DNA of 64,000 nt from Norana najaformis. Lineage: Eukaryota > Annelida > Clitellata > Crassiclitellata > Hormogastridae. Under the pieces are notes generated by a model. The model was not told the origin of the DNA. It saw only the letters and a program-made list of their open reading frames with translations, and ran no database searches. The translations under genes were made by a program, and so were the position numbers. Each line of letters begins with the position of its first letter. Within the stretch, counting starts at the first letter, position 1. Of this stretch, positions 54,839-64,000 are shown piece by piece. Location: positions 1,198,741-1,262,740 of the forward strand of contig OZ029922.1 of NCBI GenBank assembly GCA_964023275.1, read 5' to 3'.

Positions 54839-57438
54839 TCAGTCTTTTTTCTGAACACTCTTCGACCTCAGTATTGACCCCTTTGTTGACAAGCCATCCT
54901 TGGCTGAAGACTGAGCCGCATCAGAATTCAGAATGAAAGTCACTCGTTTCTTCCTATCTGAGCTTTCGTGGCCGTTGGGACAATCTGCCAGCGAACTAGC
55001 ATGGTCATCGTCCTCAGTCAGTCGTAATGGCTGCATGTCCTCGTCCTGGTTCGCAAGTTTACTGTAGCGTTCTCCTGCACTACAAGCCAGATTCACCATG
55101 ATGATGTAGACTATGATGCTTGCAAACGAAGCCGCCAACAACACGTACATCATCGTCATCGGGCCATTCTTATTGAATAGGAACGCGGTCAGTGCTGGCA
55201 AAACCATCTCTCCGAGTGCCGAGCCCACAACGAAGACCACCGTTGCCTTTCCAGTGACCTTCATGTACCGCTCAACCCATGATATGCCCGTTGGAAAAAT
55301 TGACGCTAAGCCAAAACCGAGAGTTGATGTTAGAACCCAGAAGAGTGACTCCGGCGACACGTAACTTGCGATCATAGTCTTCTCCATGTTTTCTACTACT
55401 GCCAATCCAGCCAATGATGTTGTCGACACAACGAGGTCAACAATGAGCATCGGTGTCGGATTGAGACATCGCGCAAGGAAGACTGCCAAAAGACGCCCGG
55501 CGGCAAATGAACCCCAGAACACAGATGCTATCAGTGCTGCTTTCTGTTTGTCCCAATTGTACTGTGCCACGGCGAACTTCGATACGAGGCTGCCGTAAGT
55601 CACTTCGGCACCGACGTAAAAAAAGTAGAAGACGAACAGTAGCATCAGCATCTGTATTCGAAAACTGACCCTCTCCTGTCGAACAGTGTACTCGGATTTC
55701 AGTGTCTCAATGCCTCTTGAGAAACCACTAGACTTTCTGTTGCAGAAGAACAGCATCATCAAGCCAAGTGACATCAAGCTGATGAAGACTGCTATCATCA
55801 GGTATGCATATTTCACAGGCGAACTACTACTGGTGTCAATGACGGCCGAAGCATTCGGATAAGCTGTTTTGTTACTCTCAGACTGGCTAACCAGGTGAGT
55901 GTTGTTATGGAGGAATGGAGTCGCTAGGAGTGGCGCAAGGAATGCACCGATGCCAAACGAGAAGTGTAACGACTGCAAGTGTGGCCCGTTATCACGGCCC
56001 CACGTCTCCAGACACATCACGTTCCCTCCTTCAACAGAAAATCAATCACAAACAAACAATTAACCACATACAAATTAATCAAAAAATACAAAAATACACA
56101 TACAAAAAAAATATACACAAAAAAAGCTGAACGACATAAAAACAACGAGCCACACAGAAAAGAATTACATAGTGAAACAAATACAATTTTAATCTATACA
56201 ATATCAACAGATATAGAGGATTTCCTCTACACGAAGGGTGAAAACCACAAAAAGTTCTTCAAACCTGTATCCAAAAATCCCATAGAAATGCCTTGAAACA
56301 TGATCATTGCCGCCAACCACACAAGCTTCCGGCACCAAGGTGCTACTGCAGTAGCCAAGCCAGTCACAACCATCGATATGCTGAGAAGGCATGCCTGGTT
56401 GAAATGGTCAGACAGCAACCCTCCAACAATGGAACCAATCAGGTATCCGACAGAACGACTCGTAAAGATCAGCGATACCTGGCCACCGTGGGCGCCAGTG
56501 TTCTCCTCCAAATCCAAAAGTGTTGGCCCAGGAATAGCAAAACAAAGGCCCTGAAAATTATACAAGATGATTACTGAACCACTCTTCGTCAGAATTTATT
56601 TAACAGTTTCTCATTCAAATCCAAAAGCAATGTGTCATGACCAGCAATACAGGCAAGGCATTGAAACTTAAGCGCCACATTTACCGAACAACACTTTATT
56701 TAATACTTCATGTAGCACTTCATTCAACACACCATTTAATGCCTCACTGAACACTTCATTTAACAGTTTATTGAACACTTCATGGAAAACTTTAGTTAAC
56801 ATTTATTTTACACTGACTTTCAGACTTAGCCTAGTCGGAAGCTACACATATAACTAAGCAAGTATTTTGGTGCTGAGCAAGAGTATCAAGTTTACCGTAA
56901 GCAGCACATTGAAAGCATTGCATTAGAGTGGTTTTATCACTTTTTAGTCGTCTAATCCAATCTAATCTAATCCAATCATATGGCATCAAACAATGGCATA
57001 CCAATGCCTATCTGCAAATAAGGGAAATACCACAGGTTCAACCCATCAAGAATGAGAGGCATCCTAAAACACTGAAGTAATTGCATTTAAATATGTTGAA
57101 ATAAATCAGTAAGTCATCTAAAAAGCTCAAAAAATAAGGAAAGAGAGATTCTGTTAGGGCAGAGAGAATCAGGAAGTGCAATCCAGAAATTGGCCCAACT
57201 CCATCTGTTTGAACAGAACAATTAAATCCAATCGCGATCTGAGTAAGGCAATCGGAAGGCATGATGGCGCTAAAGCAATGCCACGTTTACGATTACATAC
57301 CAGCCCGAAAAACGTTCCAGACAGTATCACAGTTACCAACAGCTTGTTGCAAGTCAGTTTCGATTCCTTTGGACCGCCCCTGGCGATGGTGACCATATCG
57401 TCGCGGTCAAAAATTACGTCGTCCTCTCCGTCCGCCAT
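54839..57438 (-). CDS. MFSD4B: MFSD4B/NaGLT1-type major facilitator sugar transporter
   Basis: Sodium-dependent glucose transporter family of the major facilitator superfamily, in a plasma or organelle membrane. Three exons: 57438-57301 (ATG, 46 codons), 56550-56265 and 56028-54839 (TGA); phases 0 and 1 agree and give 537 residues against ~518 for human MFSD4B. Exon 1 has an acidic N-terminus and TM1 (LLVTVILSGTFFGL). Exon 2 has AIPGPTLLDLEENTGA, the MFS loop with SVGYLIGSIVGGLLSD, and GISMGFLDTG. Exon 3 starts GGNVMCLETWG, then GPHLQSLHFSFGIGAFLAPL, typical of the NaGLT1 branch. It continues with an Asn-glycosylation-rich loop and the remaining helices (SVFWGSFAAGRLLAVFLARC). The C-terminal tail is cytosolic and basic. 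No break was seen. Confidence 0.9.
56690..56815 (+). repeat. Degenerate CACTTCATTTAACA repeat
   Basis: GCACTTCATTCAACAC, AACACTTCATTTAACAG and AACACTTCATGGAAAAC recur at ~20-bp spacing in the first transporter intron. Confidence 0.65.
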
Positions 57439-59317
57439 TTTATCTGCCAACACACAACCAGCAAATAAAATCGATCACGAGTATATTCAAAATGAAAAAT
57501 TCCCGATTTAAATTTAATGACCTATTATCGTGCGACAGACCTGCGCTGAATCTTGATAAATTTCGCCTCGCTAAAAATCTCAGAAGAAATAAGCGTCATG
57601 TTCTAACCGAAACAACAGTCTACTGCTGTATTTTATTACCTATTTTTGTCTAAATTGTTAGATTTACGATATTCTGCGAAAGCTAATAGTTCAATAAACA
57701 AAACAAATCGTGGTTTTCTGCATAGATAGTTGTTAGGAATCACACGCAGTTACCGTATATGTAAGAACAGATGCCCAGAAACCGCCCCTCAACGGAACAC
57801 TCACTAGTTCAATTAGATAAAAAAATTATTGTCAATTAACATGCAATTTTCATTAAAATTTTTATCTATTTCATTAAAGAGACAACACTGAAATATTTTC
57901 TAAGTGCAAACATTCATAAAAATAACGGCTGTTAAAGCCTGTGAACCATGGACCATGGTTAAAATGCGGCTCAGGAGCAAAGCTTGATTATCAAGCTTGT
58001 ACGGAAACCTTAAATCCATACCTTTCCGTAGCTGTCTAATCCTCAAATCGAAGACCTTATTTCACTGACTGAGGTTTAGCCGGCCGGGAAACTCATTTTA
58101 TGGCAAAGATTTTGCAAACTAATTTATGGCTGTTGTTAGGTCCTACTACCAAATAGTAATTATTTGTGGACGGCTCTTGCATAGGTTTAGAGAACTGTGA
58201 TCTAAATGTCAAGGACAGCTGTGTCTTAAAATGTTGTAGGACGAGTTAAATTAACATTTTTGAATCGTGAGTTTATTTTAAAGGTTATTTTTATAATCCT
58301 ACAGATATATAAAAAAACATAGGCAGAACATTTCTTGACCTGGCCTTAAAAGATGTAGGTGTAATCGTGGTGTGAATGCATTATGAGCGATAATATGTGG
58401 TTTCGTGACACCTTGCGTTTAGGTGATACTTTACCACTACAGATCGACGCTGAATTACGTTCTTAAGAGAGGATTATTATTGATATTGATGTTGGTACAC
58501 TGCAACCAGCTAGAGATAAGCGGGAGATAATTTATGCAGCTGCATTGGTTGCCCATACGAAGACGTTGATTGTAAGCTAATGCGTAACATCCCGGCCGGT
58601 TGTGCTCTTATCTTATGGAGCTGTGTATTTCAGTAACATCCGTGCCTGACCGCAGATCTCTTCGCTCTGCAATACAGAGTGATCTAGTTGTTCCCATCCC
58701 GTATTTGAACAACGCAAAATGGAAGCCTCGCCATAGTCGGCCCCTCATTCTGGAATAGGCTGCCGTGCAACCTATGACATGAGGTTCTTGTAGTTGCTCT
58801 GTCTCTGACCATTCTGTTTGATCGTGGTCTGGTGCTGGCATGTCGGGAACACCTCTGAGGAGTTTCATGAATTAGGGCAATATAAATGTACAATTACAAT
58901 ATAGAATTTAGTAAAACAGTCATAGCAAGAGTTAAGTAGAATGATGTTTTGTTTGACAAGCTCAGTTAGTAAGCATTTAACTCTGACCTGACAAGAATTA
59001 AGTTTGGTGAATGTGTTAATTTGAACTGTGGCAGTGTTAGTGCCTGCTATTGGCAGTATTACTTTACAAAATGTAGAATGCAAGAATTTTTATCCTGACC
59101 TCAGAGTTTAAGCAGCAAATGCTAAACTTTTGAAACTCTGCTTTCTTCTGGTTTATATGGTGAAGTACTTGTTTTACTCTACATTTCAGTTTGTTACTAT
59201 ACTTGTTATTTTGTTACAGTACTTGTTGGTTTCTTACTTTACTTATTAGTATGTTATGGTTATTTGTTTACTTGTTTTGTTCTTGTTTTTTTTTACTTAT
59301 TTGTTAGAGGTACCAAG
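57439..59317. other. Upstream region shared by the transporter (minus) and hydrolase (plus) genes
   Basis: Divergent starts 1.9 kb apart. It includes the palindrome AACCATGGACCATGGTT (about 57944-57961), AAGCTTGATTATCAAGCTT (about 57981-57999), the LINE remnant at 58605, and TTACTTGTT-rich sequence before the hydrolase start. Confidence 0.45.
58605..58900 (+). mobile_element. LINE C-terminal remnant
   Basis: Reads RRSLRSAIQSDLVVPIPYLN then a broken FWNRLP-like word (TTCTGGAATAGGCTGCC), as in the end of L2/CR1 reverse transcriptases. It ends GGGCAATATAAATGTACAAT. It lies between the transporter and hydrolase genes. Confidence 0.6.
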
Positions 59318-62300
59318 ATGTTTAGAAACTGGAAACAAGTTTGTCTGCTATCTAGCCTTCGGAAATTTGGAAATTTCTACCTCACTGCAAGATGTAAAGA
59401 AATCAGAAAACATCGGCAAATGTTACAAAAACGAACCTTTGTCTCTTTATGTGACGGTTGCAGTCTACAATTTGAAAAGTTTCGTATCCCTTCAACCAAA
59501 ACAGATTTGACTTTGAAATGCAAAACTCGCAGATGTTTGCACCTGTCAGAGTCTGTGAAGTCAGACTACAGCACAGACTTTAAGTCAAACTCAAGCGCAG
59601 ATGTGAAGCCAAACTACAGCGCAGACATGAAGCTGGATTGGACAGTTCATGAGCGGCTAATCACTACATGCTCTGACCTTTGGGAAGACTATCCCGATGG
59701 ATCCAACTTCGTCGTGAGTTACATCGACACTGCCTCGCATCTTACAAAGCTTGAGAAGAATCAAATGCCGACTGTGCTTGCAGTTGCCAGAGACGTCGGA
59801 CATTTTGATTCCTTAAAGCCTTTGCTTGAGTCTCTTGCTCACGGTGGCTTTCGGGTCATAATGCCCTATCTTGTAGGTTGGTATGCAATCCCAATCAATC
59901 TATTTTATGCATACCCACAATTATAATTATTATCAATTAAACTCTAACAGTAATTAACCTTAAATAATTTGCATAATTAACCTTAAATAGTTTGCATAAA
60001 TTGTTAGATTTGGTTTAAAAAATATATAAAACCCTTAGGAACATGGATTGAGATTTGTAAGGGGGAAAAGGAAACCTCTCTTCAACTGGTCTAGATTATC
60101 CCTAAAAAAGACATTTCCTTCATGTATTACATTTCATCGTATTTTACATTTTCTTCATTCATTTCATTCAGACTCCGTGGCATTGAAGCTATTGAAACTC
60201 CTGATGAGCCAGACACCCAGTGCTCTTCAGCATCTGCTTATAGCAGCAAAGCTTCCAGTTTTTCACTTGCCTTTCTCAGTTGAAGTGTTTGAATACTTGG
60301 CTGGGATTTGTTTTTGTTTACTCTTAGGTTCTGAACTGACTCGAGGTTTGACTCACTTGGACGAAGAGCGATTCTCGAACATGCTTGGTGAGCGTTCTGC
60401 GTTTCTGTTGGATTTCATAAGCAGTGTTGGTATTCAAAGGTATAATGATCGTCTCATCTTGACTATCTGTTTGTTATGGTTTGTTGTTCTGTATTTGGTA
60501 TTGTTGTTTTTTGCCCATAGAAAAGACTGGGAACTCAGCGCCTCGTGTGAAACAGTAGCTGATTGGAAGTGGCTCAGTAGCTGACTGGTGTGAGTGATAG
60601 CCTTGTAATGCTGAATGTGAAGGTTCTTCCCTGAGCTGGTTATTATGTAAGGACCTTGAGCCAGTTCCTTGTTAGACCTGTCAGCAGGCATCCGGAGGCC
60701 CAGGCATCACCCTAGGGTTGGCAGGTGGGCTGTGAAACCTGGGAAAAGAAGCACAATTGATGTTTTTCATTAGATAGCAGTTCTTAATCCATGCAGAAAG
60801 TAATAATAATAATAGTAATAATAATAATAGTAATAATAATAATAATACATTCTCAGTCACCAGTCCAAGGCTTTGGAAATTCACATGTTTTTCAGTCCAC
60901 TTTGCAAGTTCTGTGATGTCTTTAGGTCAGGACTGAACATAGTCTTATTGGATTGTTTATCCTTCATAGCCTGTCATTCGGTCTTTGTTAGGCCTTACAG
61001 ATCTCAACTGGTTCTGTTCAATGGATTGTGGGTTTGCTTCAAAGCGACCAATGATTGATGCTTTATGCTTTAAAAATAATGGAGCTACAGAATGAAATTC
61101 CCAATCTAGATAAAATTAGCAGCAGTCCACTCACCTGTTAAAAAACTAACTCTAATTCTTTCTAAGTCTAAAAATCTAAAAATCCTGCCATGTCAAACTT
61201 TCAGCTGTTTGTCTGATCCTCCCAAAATAAATGTAAATGTACATGGTTTTCTATAGGGACCATATGGCCTTGACCCTGCTCATTTTTCGATGAATTTATC
61301 AGGTGAGATCTTTCACCACCACTGCCCATATGAATGGTGCCATGCCATCTAAAATCCCCTGTGTACAAACTGTGCTAGCCGGAGATGAAATCTCTGAAAA
61401 ATCTCCATGCATTATTATATGCTGTTCTGTCAAACTTTTAACCCATATGATTTAGATTTCTAAAAATAGCCTTAAGGAAAAGAGAATTCATTTGGTTAAA
61501 TGTAACTTACTTAGTCTCTGTAAAACTCTGAGCTCTTAATTTAATTTAATAATTAATGTTAAATTTGTTATTTATCTATTTTATTTGTTCTCTGTTTAGG
61601 TTTCACAAAATTTGTTGGTTGTTTTAGGTTTGACGTAGCCATTGGCCACTGCCTAGAATGTTTTCCTATTCTAACTCTGGCCTCGAATTTTCATATTTTC
61701 AACAACATTGTCTTCATTTGTCCGATTCCAGGCCACGTTCCACCCAGGTATGTGCGCGTAGTTACATCATATTGATTTTATTTATTAAATGAATAATAAT
61801 ATTAATAATGAATTAGAAACTTCTATAGCACTGGTGTCTCATGCACAATGCATCAAGCGATGGCATCAAATGAATGTCACGTGTAGTTTGTATGTGTGTA
61901 TTTTTGCCTGAGCAGAAACTTTTATGCAGCTGATATTTATATAGCGCTTTTAAGACCTCACAAGGGCTCTTAAACAATGCTGTTGAACAGATCTGTAAAG
62001 AGGTGCGATTTAATGTGGATTAAAATTGTTTCTTGAGCTGCCTCTGTTGGAAACGTATGTATTTTCAGCGGAAAATTGTTCCAGAAGGACGGTCCACTAT
62101 GCAAGTTTCCAGCAGACTTGCAGAAAACTTCCTTGTGCCTGATTTAATCTGTGTGGCCTACTTGATGTTGTATGTTTAAGTATCTCAGTATGTATCAGAA
62201 TGTTTGTGTGGCTCCTTTAGTATCGCAGAATACGTCTGATATTTGTGTGGCACCTTTTATAATAATCTAATAATTATATTAATATTAATAGTAGTAGTAT

Positions 62301-63003
62301 TATTATAATGATGTTAATGTTATACACTTGCAATGAACTCTCACTTTGTTCCATTGGCTTTTGAGATTCTTGGCCCATCTGTTCATCGCAGAGTTGTGTT
62401 CGTTGCAAAGTTGTCTTGTAAAACCACTGACATGAAAGTAACTAGTTACCTTTGCCAGCCATCTTCAGTCCAATACTTTAACTTCATTGCCTTCTGCGGA
62501 CTTTTTCTGTGCGAGATATTAATAAGTTCTAGCCATTCCAGAACTTCCTTTTATTCTCTGAAGAATCTTTTAATCATTTCTACGTTGGATAAAAATAATA
62601 GTAATATTAAAATTTGTTTATGGGATGATCTTATGTTAAGAAATGCCTCACCGCAGCACATATATATGTGTTCGGTGTTTGTATGGATCTGTAACTTAGG
62701 TACCTTACAAAGTGTTTTTCATGCTTGTATGAAAGAAGTGTAAACAGTAATTAAACCTAAATCCAGTCCTTTTTGTTTTTAGGTGGATCCATCCATTGAG
62801 GATAAGTCTGAAGATGATAGACTGGTTTAGGAGTTCAATTTTTTGGCCGTTTGCCAAGCTTTATTTTCATACCTACGTACGGCCAAAAGTTTCAACCCAT
62901 CATCTTGCAACAGCAAAAGAACTTCACTTGCTTGTAGAAATATCTCACGGCATAAACTACGACACAGTCAGTAAACTGTTTTGTGACTTAGAGCAGATCA
63001 TTT
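59318..63003 (+). CDS. Alpha/beta-hydrolase resembling DUF1057, with Cys nucleophile elbow
   Basis: Five exons were placed: 59318-59876, 60328-60439, 61628-61747 and 62783-63003, preceded by a short leader ending in the acceptor at 59308; phases 1, 2 and 2 agree. The start MFRNWKQ is the first ATG after that acceptor. The core has MPTVLAVARDVGHFDSLKPLL, HGGFRVIMPYLVG, LTRGLTHLDEERFSNML, DFISSVGIQRFDVAIGHCLE and NIVFICPIPGHVPPR. This order fits the alpha/beta-hydrolase fold, and the xThxxEER segment recalls the DUF1057 family. At the elbow, GxSxG is replaced by Gly-His-Cys-Leu-Glu. The last exon either reads to TAG at 63012-63014 or splices at GTGAGT (63004) to exons beyond the window. Residues 80-110 carry repeats of SxxYSxDxK. 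Function is unknown. Confidence 0.65.
60560..60690 (+). mobile_element. Degenerate tRNA-SINE in an intron of the hydrolase gene
   Basis: GTAGCTGACTGGTGTGAGTG, CTTGTAATGCTGAATGTG and GTAAGGACCTTGAGCCAGTT follow the word order of the SINE at 53098; the tail is lost. Confidence 0.55.
60800..60847 (+). repeat. (AAT)n microsatellite
   Basis: AATAATAATAGTAATAAT run in an intron of the hydrolase gene. Confidence 0.9.
61258..61335 (+). repeat. Single dispersed copy of the element that seeds the 40-bp array
   Basis: GACCATATGGCCTTGACCCT, GCTCATTTTTC and GTGAGATCTTTCACCACC match 63411-63480 just after the array. Confidence 0.8.
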
Positions 63004-63030
63004 GTGAGTTGTAGACAAGTGTCTAACTAG

Positions 63031-63432
63031 GTCCTGTGGGACTGAGTCTTGACCATATGGCCTTGACCCTGCCCTGTGGGACTGATTCTTGACCATATGG
63101 CCTTGACCCTGCCCTGTGGGACTGATTCTTGACCATATGGCCTTGACCCTGCCCTGTGGGACTGATTCTTGACCATATGGCCTTGACCCTGCCCTGTGGG
63201 ACTGATTCTTGACCATATGGCCTTGACCCTGCCCTGTGGGACTGATTCTTGACCATATGGCCTTGACCCTGCCCTGTGGGACTGATTCTTGACCATATGG
63301 CCTTGACCCTGCCCTGTGGGACTGATTCTTGACCATATGGCCTTGACCCTGCCCTGTGGGACTGATTCTTGACCATATGGCCTTGACCCTGCCCTGTGGG
63401 ACTGATTCTTGACCATATGGCCTTGACCCTGC
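63031..63432 (+). repeat. 40-bp satellite array, about ten near-perfect copies
   Basis: Unit: CCTTGACCCTGCCCTGTGGG followed by ACTGATTCTTGACCATATGG. Nine full units run from 63061 to 63420 with partial units at both ends; the only difference seen is GAGTC for GATTC in the first. Because 40 is not a multiple of three, all minus frames stay open by chance; these are not genes. Confidence 0.97.
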
Positions 63433-63554
63433 TCATTTTTCAGTGAATTTATTGAGTGAGATCCTTTATCACTGCTGCCCGTTTGGATGTGGTGACTCTT
63501 CTAGTATTCTAAACACTACTGTACTGGGGTGTGGCTATTTGTTTGACTACTTGT

Positions 63555-63775
63555 CTCTACAGGATTCCACCCTTTGACACCTTGAATGTAAAATCTTGAA
63601 TTCCATCTTTTGACACTCTTAACTGTAAAATTTTGGGTTCCACCATTCCACACCTTGATTGTAAATTCTGAGATTTCACCCTTGACACCATATGACTGTG
63701 AATTTTTGGGTTCCACCATTTGACTGTAAACTCTTTGGTGCCACCTTTGATGCCTTGAATGTGAAGTCTTGAACA
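63555..63775 (+). repeat. Degenerate ~50-bp repeat (CCACCxTTTGACACCTTGAATGTAAA)
   Basis: Four to five diverged units containing TTCCACC, GACACCTTGA and TGTAAA(A/T)T words. Confidence 0.7.
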
Positions 63776-64000
63776 AAATTGTCATGAATGAGGAATGGTG
63801 GTGAAAATTTTGATTGTCTTGTCCAATGATTTTTGACCTTTTGTTCAACAATTTGTTAGACTGTTTTGACTTTCTGTTCTTGCAAAAGGATGTTAGCTTA
63901 CTATCAGCATGTGTTACTATGTATGCAGGCAGTCTAGGCTGTTAACACAGTGTCAACTTTGAACTTTGATGGGAATGCCAGTGGTGACTCTTCTAGTATT

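Larger units (their letters stand above)
63004..64000. other. Intron or 3' flank of the hydrolase gene, mostly tandem repeats
   Basis: After the donor-like GTGAGT the sequence is the 40-bp array, its parent element, a degenerate 50-bp repeat, and a direct duplication of GGTGACTCTTCTAGTATT at 63491-63508 and 63983-64000. No exon seen. Confidence 0.6.

Noticed and set aside
58608-59083. Minus-strand frames upstream of the hydrolase gene
   Set aside because: They overlap a LINE C-terminal remnant whose coding sense is the plus strand.
62998-63436. Minus-strand open frames of 112-137 residues rich in GQGHMVKNQSHR
   Set aside because: They are translations of the 40-bp array in three frames; the period explains the open frames and there is no gene context.

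Overview
The window is nuclear DNA from a metazoan, most likely an invertebrate. Its genes are split by many short to medium introns with GT-AG borders, and the introns and spacers are full of tRNA-derived SINEs, LINE 3' ends, a hAT-type MITE and microsatellites. The protein families present (KMT2E/SETD5, ORAI, GAREM, MFSD4B) are animal-specific or characteristic of animals. I cannot fix the phylum from the sequence alone. Nothing prokaryotic, no CRISPR array and no rRNA was seen. All exon borders were inferred by eye from splice sites and reading-frame phase; no transcripts were available.

Layout. (1) About 200-19865, plus strand: a KMT2E/SETD5-like chromatin protein, cut at its 5' end by the window edge. 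I placed 18 exons; the chain keeps frame throughout and gives about 2237 residues, including a degenerate SET domain (2048-4839), an RG-rich plus Ser/Arg-rich block (13054-14457) and polyproline runs. (2) 24155-25048, plus: a two-exon secreted protein with a PPPDE/DeSI-like (peptidase C97) His/Cys domain. (3) 29064-32214, minus: an ORAI store-operated calcium channel in three exons. (4) 34290-38264, plus: a GAREM-like adaptor (N-terminal CABIT-type region, proline and tyrosine motifs, C-terminal SAM domain), head-to-head with ORAI. (5) 39545-41182 and 42722-44032, minus: two single-exon paralogues that look like half-CABIT (THEMIS-like) proteins with low-complexity tails; they lie tail-to-tail with the GAREM-like gene. 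(6) 46308-48596, minus: a charged, Ser-rich protein that I do not recognise. (7) 54839-57438, minus: an MFSD4B/NaGLT1-type sugar transporter. (8) 59318-63003, plus: an alpha/beta-hydrolase resembling the DUF1057 family, with Cys where the nucleophilic Ser is expected; it may run past its last visible exon.

How the genes may relate. ORAI, GAREM and the two CABIT-like proteins would all act at or below the plasma membrane in receptor signalling (calcium entry and Grb2/ERK-type adaptors), so the 29-44 kb block is a possible signalling neighbourhood. That is inference from family roles only.

The most interesting items are the CABIT cluster with its two unusual paralogues, the secreted C97-like protein, tandemly multiplied 5' splice sites in two introns of the SETD5-like gene, the Gly-His-Cys-Leu-Glu nucleophile elbow in the hydrolase, and a ~167-bp hAT MITE present three times with 8-bp target duplications, one copy nested inside a SINE.
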